A stretch of DNA of 14,667 nucleotides from Fidelibacterota bacterium UBA2125 (GCA_002329125.1 DCXX01000092.1:1932-16598), one strand, 5' to 3'; shown: positions 6,762 to 14,281, numbered from the stretch's first letter. The notes: generated by a model not told the origin, from the sequence alone. Program-made: numbers and translations.

Positions 6762-8402
6762 TCACACCTGAAGCACACCGAACAGAGGTGCCGGCATCTT
6801 TGACTGATGCTCACACAGTTCCAGGGAATGGATCAGAACTTGCCTGGTATCAGCCGGCTTGATGATGGCGTCGGTCCACATCCGGGCGGCGGCATAGCGA
6901 GGATCACTCTGGCGGTGGTATCGTTCCTTGATTGTGTTGATAAGCTCGCTTCGCTCTTTATCACTCACGTCTTTCCGCTGTGAGAGTTGGATCTCAGCTA
7001 ATGTTTCGGCAGCCTGATTGCCGCCCATTACGGCTAGGCTCGCTGAAGGCCACAGATACATGAATCTGGGAGAATAGGCCCGACCACTCATGGCATAATA
7101 ACCGGCGCCGTAGCTTCCACCAATTATCAAGGTAATTTTAGGCACCACTGAGTTGGCAACCGCCTGAACCAGTTTCGCCCCATCCTTCAGAATGCCCCCC
7201 CATTCAGCCTTCCTCCCTACCATAAAACCATTCACATCATGTAGAAAAATGATGGGGATTCTGTCCTGGTTGCAGTTCATGATAAATCTTGCTGCCTTGT
7301 CAGAAGAATCACTGTAGAGGACACCCCCCATCTGCATCTCACCAGCACCGGAAGTGACCATAGTTCTCTGATTGGCAACAATTCCTACGGCATAGCCGCC
7401 GATCCTCGCGTTGCCACACAGCACTGTTTTCCCGTATTCGCTCTTGTAAGATTCAAAATCACTGCCGTCTACTACCCGTGCCACGATTTCTTCCATGTCA
7501 TAAGAACCGGCGTCCTCTGGAACAATAGCGTTGAGATCCTCCGCCGGCAAAAGAGGTTCTGCCGGTTCCATTCGATTAAACTTCCCCATTTCTGGATTTG
7601 GAAGATTCTTCACAATGCGGCGAGTAATCTCAAGGGCATCTTCATCATTCTTAGCATGATAATCGGCTGATCCACTAATGGCATTATGGGTGGTTGCGCC
7701 GCCCAGTGTTTCCCTGTCAATTTCCTGTCCGATAGCCGCCTTCACCAGCGCCGGTCCGGCCACAAACATGTTAGCCCCCTCAGTCATAACAAACTTGTCG
7801 CACATGACCGGGAGGTACGCGCCCCCTGCCACACAGGGACCCATAACAACAGCTATCTGGGGGACACCTATGGCAGAGAGGCGGGCATTGTTGTAAAATA
7901 TTCGGCCGAAGTGCTCTTCATCGGGAAAAACTTTATCCTGTAGCGGCAGGAAAACGCCAGCAGAGTCCACTAGATAAATGACAGGAAGATTGTTTTCCAG
8001 AGCAATCCTCTGACCCCGAAGATGCTTCTTCAGCGTCACTTCAAAATAAGCACCCGCCTTTACCGTAGCATCGTTGGCAATGATAACGCACTCCCGGCCG
8101 GAAACTTTTCCGATGGCCAGAACCAGCCCTGCAGAGGCAGGTGAACCGATCTCCTCATACATTTCCCAACCTGCATAGATACCCAACTCCAGTAATGGAG
8201 AACCCTTGTCCACCAAAAGTTCTACCCGCTCCCGAACGGTCTTTCTCCCCTTTTTGTGCTGACCTCCGATCTTCTTTTTGCCACCGCCCAGTTTAAGGAC
8301 TGCCTCCTCCTGTTCATAGCGCGCCAGGAGCTCCGTCATATAAGTTTCGTTCTTATCAGCCCCTTTGGGCCACTTCGATTTATTGGTTCCGATAGCTGGC
8401 AT
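6762..8402 (-). CDS. Acyl-CoA carboxylase beta (carboxyltransferase) subunit, MCC/GCC-like
   Basis: Carboxyltransferase subunit of a biotin-dependent acyl-CoA carboxylase, transferring CO2 from carboxybiotin to a branched enoyl-CoA. The 546 residues are the usual length for methylcrotonyl-CoA carboxylase beta. The N-terminal half has NDATVKAGAYFEVTLKKHL (110-128), VDSAGVFLPLQDKVFPDEEH (145-164), and MGPCVAGGAYLPVM (187-200), the oxyanion-hole loop. The C-terminal half has NGFMVGRKAEWGGILKDGAK (391-410), IGGSYGAGYYAMSGRAYSPR (427-446) and VMGGNQAAE (458-466). It is closest in pattern to methylcrotonyl- and geranyl-CoA carboxylases (LiuB/AtuC), not propionyl-CoA carboxylase. SYGAGYYAM differs from the SFGAGNYGM usual in MCC, so the substrate is not certain. 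The biotin carboxylase/biotin carrier subunit is not in this window. The ATG at 8402 is 11 bases after the transporter stop. Confidence 0.9.
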   Translation of the reverse strand: MPAIGTNKSKWPKGADKNETYMTELLARYEQEEAVLKLGGGKKKIGGQHKKGRKTVRERVELLVDKGSPLLELGIYAGWEMYEEIGSPASAGLVLAIGKVSGRECVIIANDATVKAGAYFEVTLKKHLRGQRIALENNLPVIYLVDSAGVFLPLQDKVFPDEEHFGRIFYNNARLSAIGVPQIAVVMGPCVAGGAYLPVMCDKFVMTEGANMFVAGPALVKAAIGQEIDRETLGGATTHNAISGSADYHAKNDEDALEITRRIVKNLPNPEMGKFNRMEPAEPLLPAEDLNAIVPEDAGSYDMEEIVARVVDGSDFESYKSEYGKTVLCGNARIGGYAVGIVANQRTMVTSGAGEMQMGGVLYSDSSDKAARFIMNCNQDRIPIIFLHDVNGFMVGRKAEWGGILKDGAKLVQAVANSVVPKITLIIGGSYGAGYYAMSGRAYSPRFMYLWPSASLAVMGGNQAAETLAEIQLSQRKDVSDKERSELINTIKERYHRQSDPRYAAARMWTDAIIKPADTRQVLIHSLELCEHQSKMPAPLFGVLQV

Positions 8403-8413
8403 CAGTTTTAGGT

Positions 8414-9124
8414 CTAGGCGGCCACTCCAACCGGTTTTACGTAATAACTGAAGTAAAGGAAAGGTGTATCAATTGCCGCCACGAGAATTTTCAACAGATA
8501 GGTGGAGATTACAATCTCCATTACAACATTAACAGGTAATGCATTTTCAGAACCCATTAGTGTTGGGAGTACCAGAAACGCCAACAGTGAAAAGACTATT
8601 GAATCGATAAGCTGACTGATCCAGGTACTACCGTTATTCCGTAACCAGAGAAATTTACCACTCGTTTTTTCTTTGATGGCGTGAAAGGCCCATATATCAT
8701 GTAACTGAGAAACAAGATAGGCAACCAGACTTGCCACAATGATTGCTGGCGCCGTGGCGAAAATGTCAACCATACCGGCGGAGGCACCCCAGTCTTCAGC
8801 ACTCGCTTCCAAACCTAAAATCATCTGTGACATGACGGTGTAAAAAACAGCTGAGAAAAATCCGATAAAAACAGCCTGTCTCGCCTCTTTTTTCCCGTAG
8901 TGTTCCGCAAGCAAATCAGTGGCCAGAAAAACCGCACCGTAGACCACATTCCCACCCGTAGCTGCGATACCAAAAAGGATGATCTGCTTTGTTACAAAAA
9001 TGTTGGCCAAAACAATACAAACAGCAATGTATCCGTAAAGCCACGATCTCCCCATTCGAAATGCAACCAATGTGAAAGCGAGCCCCACTACTGTTTGCAG
9101 AATAAAGATCAGTTCGTTACTCAT
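8414..9124 (-). CDS. Queuosine precursor transporter, YhhQ/Vut_1 family
   Basis: Inner-membrane protein of 236 residues with about six or seven hydrophobic helices (roughly 4-22, 29-52, 56-72, 83-104, 123-140, 170-190 and 203-227). Family motifs include GGNVVYGAVFLATDLLAEHY (57-76) followed by GKKEARQAVFIGF, and DIWAFHAIKEKTSGKFLWLR (143-162) followed by NNGSTWISQLIDS. Characterised relatives import queuine or preQ precursors used to modify the wobble base of GUN tRNAs. No other queuosine gene is in the window, so it may supply a partial or salvage pathway encoded elsewhere. The ATG overlaps the thioesterase stop by 8 bases, so the two are probably translated together, although no metabolic link is obvious. 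Confidence 0.88.
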   Translation of the reverse strand: MSNELIFILQTVVGLAFTLVAFRMGRSWLYGYIAVCIVLANIFVTKQIILFGIAATGGNVVYGAVFLATDLLAEHYGKKEARQAVFIGFFSAVFYTVMSQMILGLEASAEDWGASAGMVDIFATAPAIIVASLVAYLVSQLHDIWAFHAIKEKTSGKFLWLRNNGSTWISQLIDSIVFSLLAFLVLPTLMGSENALPVNVVMEIVISTYLLKILVAAIDTPFLYFSYYVKPVGVAA

Positions 9125-9533
9125 GTTTTCTCAGTCTGTTCTCCACAACGGAAAGGAGCCCCTTGGGCGGCCTAACAGGCTTTCCCTTTCCATTCATAAA
9201 AGTGTGAACAGTATGACCAGTAGCTACAAGTTTTTCACTCTCTTCCAATAATACTTCATATTCGATTTTCATTTTAGCTCGAGGCGCTTCCCTCAGTATT
9301 GTCCTTACTATCAGAACGTCATCATACGTGGCTGGATGTCTGTATTTGCAATGGCTTTCAATGACGGGGACAAAGACACCGGACTTTTCGATCTCCGTGT
9401 AGGGGAGGCCAATCTCCCTGAGAAAATGAGATCGGGCAGATTCAAAATATTCAAAAAAACGACCATAGTAAACACGTCCCATCATATCGGTATGGCCGTA
9501 AATGACTCTCACTTTGTGATCAATGGAAATCAT
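9117..9533 (-). CDS. YbgC/4HBT-type acyl-CoA thioesterase
   Basis: Hot-dog-fold thioesterase of 138 residues that probably hydrolyses an acyl-CoA in the cytoplasm. The active-site segment YGHTDMMGRVYYGRFFEYFE (12-31) fits the YGDTDxxGxVYHxxYxxYFE pattern of YbgC and 4-hydroxybenzoyl-CoA thioesterases, with the catalytic Asp at D16. One difference is Tyr where many relatives have His after VY. The chosen ATG at 9533 gives the ATGA overlap with the accA stop at 9530, the coupling seen elsewhere in this train. A GTG three codons upstream (9542) is also in frame, but nothing favours it. The substrate is unknown. Being next to accA suggests acyl-CoA or acyl-ACP traffic; YbgC in other Gram-negatives is linked to the cell envelope. 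Confidence 0.85.
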   Translation of the reverse strand: MISIDHKVRVIYGHTDMMGRVYYGRFFEYFESARSHFLREIGLPYTEIEKSGVFVPVIESHCKYRHPATYDDVLIVRTILREAPRAKMKIEYEVLLEESEKLVATGHTVHTFMNGKGKPVRPPKGLLSVVENRLRKHE

Positions 9534-10486
9534 TCTTCCCACATTCCGATACGGTCATACTTGGTTATTCGTCTTTCAATCAGTTCTGAAGTTTCCAATT
9601 GCATCAATTCATCAAGCTCTTTAATAATTACCTTTTTAACCTGTTGAGCCATGAGATCGTAGTCTTTGTGTGCGCCGCCCAGTGGTTCGGGGATGATCTC
9701 ATCACAGATGCCCATTTCATGGAGATCCTGGGCGGTTACTTTCATAGCATCGGCAGCCATTTCCGCCTTGCTGGCATCACGCCAAAGAATTGAAGCACAT
9801 CCTTCAGGGCTGATAACAGAAAACCAGGTATTTTCCAGCATGATAAGCCTGTCTCCCACACCTATCCCCAATGCACCACCGCTTGCACCTTCCCCAATAA
9901 CAATGACCATAATGGGGACCGGAAGAACAGCCATCTCCATGAGATTTTTCGCAATAGCTTCCGCCTGACCCCGCTCCTCAGCACCTATACCTGGGTAGGC
10001 CCCTGGCGTATCAATAAAACAGATGACTGGTCTATTAAACTTTGCTGCCATTTTCATGATCCTGAGTGCTTTTCTATATCCTTCCGGCCGGGACATGCCA
10101 AAATTCCTTTCAAGATTTTCTTTAGTATTCTTCCCTTTCTGCTGACCCACATAAGCCACATGATAATCGTCAATCTTCCCAATACCTGACACTATGGCGT
10201 GATCATCAGCAAAACACCTATCTCCATGAAGCTCTACAAAACTGGGGGAAAGGCGCTCTATATAATCGAGGGCGTAGGGCCTTTTAGGGTATCTCGCCAG
10301 CTGAACCCGTTGCCACCGACTTAGGTTAGAATAAATTTTCTTTGTTATCTTTTCCCGCTTTTCTTTCAGACGAACAATTTCTGATGAAAGATCAGTGCCG
10401 TCTTTGGAACTCATTTCAATCATCTCATCGATCTTCTGGTCAAGATCAGCGATCGGTTTTTCGAAATCGAGGTAGAAACCAGCCAT
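9530..10486 (-). CDS. accA: Acetyl-CoA carboxylase carboxyltransferase subunit alpha
   Basis: Alpha subunit of the acetyl-CoA carboxylase carboxyltransferase, which works with AccD to make malonyl-CoA for fatty acid synthesis. The 318 residues match the length of E. coli AccA. The N-terminal helical region FEKPIADLDQKIDEM is typical. The core has RYPKRPYALDYIERL, FVELHGDRCFADDHAIVSGI, FIDTPGAYPGIGAEERGQAE, VIGEGASGGALGIGVGDR and WFSVISPEGCASILWRDA, all characteristic of AccA. The frame is open further upstream, but the extra residues would lie inside the end of the preceding gene and do not look like AccA. The ATG at 10486, four bases after that gene's stop, gives the canonical MAGFYLDFEKP start. 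The accB, accC and accD genes are not in the window. The TGA overlaps the thioesterase ATG. Confidence 0.96.
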   Translation of the reverse strand: MAGFYLDFEKPIADLDQKIDEMIEMSSKDGTDLSSEIVRLKEKREKITKKIYSNLSRWQRVQLARYPKRPYALDYIERLSPSFVELHGDRCFADDHAIVSGIGKIDDYHVAYVGQQKGKNTKENLERNFGMSRPEGYRKALRIMKMAAKFNRPVICFIDTPGAYPGIGAEERGQAEAIAKNLMEMAVLPVPIMVIVIGEGASGGALGIGVGDRLIMLENTWFSVISPEGCASILWRDASKAEMAADAMKVTAQDLHEMGICDEIIPEPLGGAHKDYDLMAQQVKKVIIKELDELMQLETSELIERRITKYDRIGMWEE

Positions 10487-10490
10487 CGGT

Positions 10491-12566
10491 TCAGAGTGCA
10501 AAGACACTTCTGATGAGAATTTCCACATCAAAAGCCATAGATTGGTGTTGTACATAGTAGTGATCATAAACAGCTCGTTCGTCACTGTCTACGTGAAGTT
10601 TCCGGATGCGATCAAGTCCCGTAAAGCCCGGCTTGCAAATTAAGTGTGTGCCTCCTACAGTTGTCGGAATCAAGGCGCTGCCAACAAAGCTCATTTCACC
10701 AGATAATATTTTTAGTAGCAGCGGCAGCTCTCTGAAAAACCGATTCCTGGCGGGCGTCATCCATGCGGTAAATCTGGACCCTTCTCGGCCCCAGAATTCC
10801 GTCTTTTCCCATTGGGTATATCTCAGTAGAAGCACCAGGAAAAATGGTGAGAAAAGAGCCAGTATAATTCCCGAAAAGACCACATCAAAGATTCGCTTGG
10901 AGACCACATTCAGCCGATGGTAGAGGGTGTATTCGATACTGACAAAAGGAAAATCACTCACATCTTCCACAGATGCTTTTCCCAGCAAAATATCCCGCTC
11001 CCGCGGTACCACCCTGTAAGTAAGCCTGAGATGTTTCGTTTTGTCCATCATGGCGACAATACTTTCATTATCAAGACGATCAGAGGTAAAGATCAGCTCC
11101 CTGATACCGTGAGCTTTAACTATTGAGTCAAGATCATCCGTAGAGCCTACCATGGACGCCGTTGTTCCCTCTCCGCTTCTAAGTGTGCTGATCTCCTGCG
11201 GTCTGGGATCAACAAACCCCACAATGTAGATACCGGTATCTGGGCGACGGCTGATACGGTGGGCAATCCTGAGCCCCTCGTCTCCGGCACCAACGATCAC
11301 TGCCGGTCGAGAGAAAATAGGTGAATGTCCCACCGTAACCTTTCTGAGAAAACCACGAGATTTAATAATATGAGCTACAAGACGCCAACCAGGGATAAAG
11401 AGCGTTATCAAAAGAGAAGCCCCAAGAAGTACGGCCCTGGAATAGGCGATCTGTTTGAAGAAATAAGTAAATGCTACGCTTAGTAAGAAGCCGAGAATGG
11501 AAGAAAGCATGGCCCTGTTATAGGCCAGCACAAATCTGGAATAAACCTGGAATAGCCCACCCACTGCTACCCAGAATACCGCATATGTAGCTACCACTGG
11601 AAAATAGGCGTCAATAGCCGGCGACAATGAGCCAAAACGTGCGGGAATCGCTATCATAAATGCAAGTCCCACCATACAGACATCCAGGATCACCGGAAGT
11701 ACCTGTGCCAAGAACGAGGATAGCAGTGTGGAGATTTTCCTGACGGTGATGCCCGTCTTCAGGGCAGTTCTGGTAAGAAGTGATGCCGTCTTGGAAAAAT
11801 GCTTATTCACAAAAAGATCCATGGCATCGTAGAACCACCCTACGCTGTCATAGGGGGCACTTTTCACACTTTCCCCCTTATAATGTATAATCTGTGTGTC
11901 CGGCACATAATGGATCTCATATCCGGCCTGGATGGTTCTGTAACAATAATCAAGATCTTCACCGAACATGAAAAATCTTTCATCCAGTTCACCCACCGCT
12001 TCCAAGACCTCTCTTCTAAGAATCATGAAAGAACCGCTCACAGCTTCAACAGAGTGATGTTGATCAGGATCGAGGTAAGTAAGGTTGTAGCGCCCTGTCC
12101 ATTTTCCTCTGGGAAATAATCGGCTCAAACCAAGGAGCTTGGGAAGAGCTACCCACGGCATCGGAAAGCTCCGTTTGCATGCCAACTGAAGTGAACCGTC
12201 CGCGTTCAGGATTTTAGGGCCGCAAATGCCTACCTCTGAATGGGAGTTCATATAATCGGTGAGTACCGAAATGGTCTTTTCTTCAATAACCGTGTCCGGA
12301 TTAAGCAGGAGAATGAAATCTCCCGTAGCTGCCTTTAGACCGCTGTTGACCCCGTTGGCAAAGCCCTTGTTCGAATCATTCTCAATGAGCCTGACCGCAG
12401 GAAATCTTTCTCTTACCATAGCAGCCGAGCCGTCGTAGGAACTGTTATCTATGACGATAATTTCAACATGACCATCGTAATTCGAGTTTTGGATTGAATT
12501 GAGGCAGTTCGCCAGGTAATCCTTCACGTTGTAATTGACAATTATGATTGAGACGGAGAGATTCAT
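10491..12566 (-). CDS. GT2 glycosyltransferase fused to a degenerate polyprenyl glycosylphosphotransferase-like module
   Basis: Membrane protein of 691 residues with two parts. Residues 3-260 form a WbbL/rhamnosyltransferase-like GT2 domain: SIIIVNYNVKDYL, VIDNSSYDGS (38-47), NSGLKAATGDFILLLNPDT (74-92) with the metal-site Asp, and FFMFGEDLDYCYR (198-210) with the likely base. Then come four hydrophobic helices (about 286-308, 322-341, 354-371, 376-396), a Rossmann-like domain starting AVIVGAGDEG (422-431), and a C-terminal sugar-transferase-like segment starting KRIFDVVFSGIILALFSPFF (557-576). That last segment is abnormal: RELPLLLKILSGEMSFVGSA stands where active enzymes have DELPQLWNVLKGDMSLVGPR, and roughly 20-40 residues of the catalytic core are missing. 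KPGFTGL and DHYYV are kept. It probably builds envelope polysaccharide at the inner membrane. The ATG at 12566, 10 bases after the previous stop, starts the GT2 domain correctly; an upstream TTG in frame was rejected. Confidence 0.87.
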   Translation of the reverse strand: MNLSVSIIIVNYNVKDYLANCLNSIQNSNYDGHVEIIVIDNSSYDGSAAMVRERFPAVRLIENDSNKGFANGVNSGLKAATGDFILLLNPDTVIEEKTISVLTDYMNSHSEVGICGPKILNADGSLQLACKRSFPMPWVALPKLLGLSRLFPRGKWTGRYNLTYLDPDQHHSVEAVSGSFMILRREVLEAVGELDERFFMFGEDLDYCYRTIQAGYEIHYVPDTQIIHYKGESVKSAPYDSVGWFYDAMDLFVNKHFSKTASLLTRTALKTGITVRKISTLLSSFLAQVLPVILDVCMVGLAFMIAIPARFGSLSPAIDAYFPVVATYAVFWVAVGGLFQVYSRFVLAYNRAMLSSILGFLLSVAFTYFFKQIAYSRAVLLGASLLITLFIPGWRLVAHIIKSRGFLRKVTVGHSPIFSRPAVIVGAGDEGLRIAHRISRRPDTGIYIVGFVDPRPQEISTLRSGEGTTASMVGSTDDLDSIVKAHGIRELIFTSDRLDNESIVAMMDKTKHLRLTYRVVPRERDILLGKASVEDVSDFPFVSIEYTLYHRLNVVSKRIFDVVFSGIILALFSPFFLVLLLRYTQWEKTEFWGREGSRFTAWMTPARNRFFRELPLLLKILSGEMSFVGSALIPTTVGGTHLICKPGFTGLDRIRKLHVDSDERAVYDHYYVQHQSMAFDVEILIRSVFAL

Positions 12567-12576
12567 TGGGATATGC

Positions 12577-13293
12577 CTATTTGTGCCATCCAAACAGTTT
12601 CCAGATCCGCAACCGTGGAATCATGACGGCAGCTTCAATCATGATGGAACGTGTCATTTTCGATTCTCCGACAGTGCGGTCTACAAAAATAATAGGGATT
12701 TCCGTAATTCGAAAACCTTTGAGCCAAGCTCGGTAGGTCATCTCGATCTGAAAGGAGTAGCCTTGAGAGCGAACGCCGTCGAGATTGATGGCTTCCAACA
12801 CTTCGCGGCGCCAGCATTTGAACCCGCCGGTGGCATCCCTCACTGGAAGCCTTGTAACGAGTCGTGTGTAAATGTTTGCTCCGTAGCTGATAATGAGCCT
12901 CTGTAGAGGCCAATTAACCACATTGATGCCCGAAATATACCTGCTACCGATTGCGAGGTCCGCATTCTCAATGGCCTCAATAAGCAACGGCACATCTTTC
13001 GGATCGTGAGACATATCTGCATCCATCTGTACAACAGCTTCATAATCACGCTCCAAGGCATAGTTAAATCCGGCAATATAAGCCGATCCCAGCCCAGTTT
13101 TCTCATTTCTCGAAAGCAGGTGCAAATTGGCACAATCCGCCTGAAGCTCCTCCACAATCTCAGCAGTGCCATCCGGTGAACTGTCATCAACAACTAGAAT
13201 GTGAAAATCGGGATTCAGCTCAAACAATATTGATACAAGTTCGCGAATATTCTTCCGCTCGTTATATGTCGGTGTTACAATAAGTGTTTTCAC
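12577..13293 (-). CDS. Polyprenyl/dolichol-phosphate mannosyltransferase-like GT2 (DPM1 type)
   Basis: Glycosyltransferase family 2 enzyme of 238 residues resembling dolichol-phosphate mannose synthase, which moves a sugar from its nucleotide carrier to a polyprenyl phosphate. Motifs are VTPTYNERKNI (6-16), LVVDDSSPDGTAEIV (33-47), SRNEKTGLGSAYIAGF (61-76), QMDADMSHDP (89-98) with the DAD metal site, AIGSRYISG, GYSFQIEMT and VGESKMT. No C-terminal membrane helices are present, so it is the short catalytic-only form. Mannose and undecaprenyl phosphate are inferred from the family; other sugars are possible. The start is GTG at 13293, in a GTGA overlap with the reductase stop and preceded by AAGGAAGGGA. 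A TTG at 13326 is in frame but would add residues inside the upstream gene that do not fit the family. It begins an envelope-glycan run with the following fusion gene. Confidence 0.9.
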   Translation of the reverse strand: MKTLIVTPTYNERKNIRELVSILFELNPDFHILVVDDSSPDGTAEIVEELQADCANLHLLSRNEKTGLGSAYIAGFNYALERDYEAVVQMDADMSHDPKDVPLLIEAIENADLAIGSRYISGINVVNWPLQRLIISYGANIYTRLVTRLPVRDATGGFKCWRREVLEAINLDGVRSQGYSFQIEMTYRAWLKGFRITEIPIIFVDRTVGESKMTRSIMIEAAVMIPRLRIWKLFGWHK

Positions 13294-14183
13294 GCCACAA
13301 TCCCTTCCTTCACCTTCCTGAGACAATAGTCTACCCCATAGGTGCGAAGCCCCAAAACTTCCTCAATCTTGACCGTGGAGAGTCCTGAGTTAAGCGGCCG
13401 CGAAGCCGGCTGATTCAGTTCGGATGTTGCAATTGGTGTAATGAGCCTCGAATCAAGATCAAAGACATCTGCAATCCTCAGTGCGAACTCAAATCTCGTC
13501 ATGAATTCCGCCCCACCGTAGTTAAGAATCTCCTGAATGTTCATAATGATGGAGAGCTTGATAGCCTCCGCCAAGGCCGCCGTCCAGGTGGGATTGCCCC
13601 GCTGATCGTTCACAACTTTAATCTCTTTTTCTTCCCTAAGCGAATTAACGACCCAATTGACAAAACTGGCTAATGTCCGGGACGAATTTCCATATAGAAC
13701 GTTGGTCCTCAATATCACCCATGGCTGGTCGCTGCCGCGGACACTGTTTTCCGCTGCCAGTTTTGACTTACCGTAGTAATTGACAGGCTTAGGAACATCT
13801 TCCTCTGAGTAGGGTCCTGCGGTGCCGTCGAAAACATAGTCCGTTGAGATAAACACCATTTTTGCATCAGAGCCACGTAAGCCATAAAGAATATTTTCAG
13901 TACCGTGAACATTCACATTCCACGCTTTCTCCCTGTTCAATTCACATCCATCCACATCTGTCATTGAGGCGAGGTGAACCACCACATCGGGGGAAAAATC
14001 TTTAATACACTCAATAACCTGATCCTTGACAGTTACGTCCATGACAGCATGTTGACAAAACTGAAAACCGTCATCAGGTAGAACGCAGTCGGTGGCACAA
14101 AGTTCAAAGTGAGGCTGAAGCTCAATAATGACAGCATCACCCAGTTGACCAAAAGCACCTGTTATGAGTACACGTTTCGACAT
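13290..14183 (-). CDS. RmlD-like dTDP-4-dehydrorhamnose reductase family protein
   Basis: NAD(P)-dependent extended short-chain reductase of 297 residues, the usual length for RmlD/RfbD. The Rossmann motif GAFGQLG is at 9-15, the catalytic Ser/Thr region is FISTDYVFDGT (111-121) and the YxxxK pair is Y137/K141 in NYYGKSK. NDQRGNPTWT (about 192-201) is the substrate-region motif of RmlD. RmlD reduces dTDP-4-dehydro-rhamnose to dTDP-L-rhamnose. The other rhamnose genes (rmlA, rmlB, rmlC) are not in the window, so a related reductase on another nucleotide sugar, or a MAT2B-like role, remains possible. The glycosyltransferases downstream, one of them WbbL-like, support sugar metabolism for the envelope. 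The start is ATG at 14183. It is the first gene of the long minus-strand train and has a promoter-like sequence upstream. Confidence 0.87.
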   Translation of the reverse strand: MSKRVLITGAFGQLGDAVIIELQPHFELCATDCVLPDDGFQFCQHAVMDVTVKDQVIECIKDFSPDVVVHLASMTDVDGCELNREKAWNVNVHGTENILYGLRGSDAKMVFISTDYVFDGTAGPYSEEDVPKPVNYYGKSKLAAENSVRGSDQPWVILRTNVLYGNSSRTLASFVNWVVNSLREEKEIKVVNDQRGNPTWTAALAEAIKLSIIMNIQEILNYGGAEFMTRFEFALRIADVFDLDSRLITPIATSELNQPASRPLNSGLSTVKIEEVLGLRTYGVDYCLRKVKEGIVA

Positions 14184-14230
14184 AAGTGTATCTTTATTTA
14201 GTCCAGAACCTCATTGATCCTACAAATTGA

Positions 14231-14259
14231 AATTTAGGGCAGTGCCGTACCCTCTCCAA
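14231..14259 (-). promoter_or_regulatory. Putative sigma70-type promoter for the RmlD-led gene train
   Basis: On the minus strand TTGGAG (14259-14254) is followed after 17 bases by TAAATT (14236-14231). The -10 matches TATAAT at 4 of 6 positions. Transcription would start near 14224, about 40 bases before the ATG at 14183. The -35 and the six bases after it (TTGGAGAGGGTA) match the same region upstream of the foldase gene (TTGGAGAAGGTA) at 11 of 12 positions, with identical spacing and a very similar -10. This supports a real promoter for at least the first genes of the train. Confidence 0.4.
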
Positions 14260-14281
14260 TGAACAGATGTGCAACAGGATC

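Noticed and set aside
10487..10585. N-terminal extension of accA
   Set aside because: It would overlap the end of the glycosyltransferase fusion gene and adds residues unlike AccA; the ATG at 10486 gives the canonical start and length.
10650..10800. Frameshift or assembly error in the phosphotransferase domain
   Set aside because: The reading frame keeps recognisable family sequence on both sides (KRIFDVVFSG before, MSFVG and KPGFTGL after), so a simple frameshift does not explain the missing Asp and GPRP. An in-frame deletion remains possible.
12567..12593. TTG start nine codons upstream for the GT2 fusion protein
   Set aside because: It overlaps the preceding gene, and the GT2 fold begins properly at the ATG at 12566.
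12535..12906. 123-residue plus-strand open frame
   Set aside because: It is antisense to the DPM1-like glycosyltransferase, with no motif or plausible start context.
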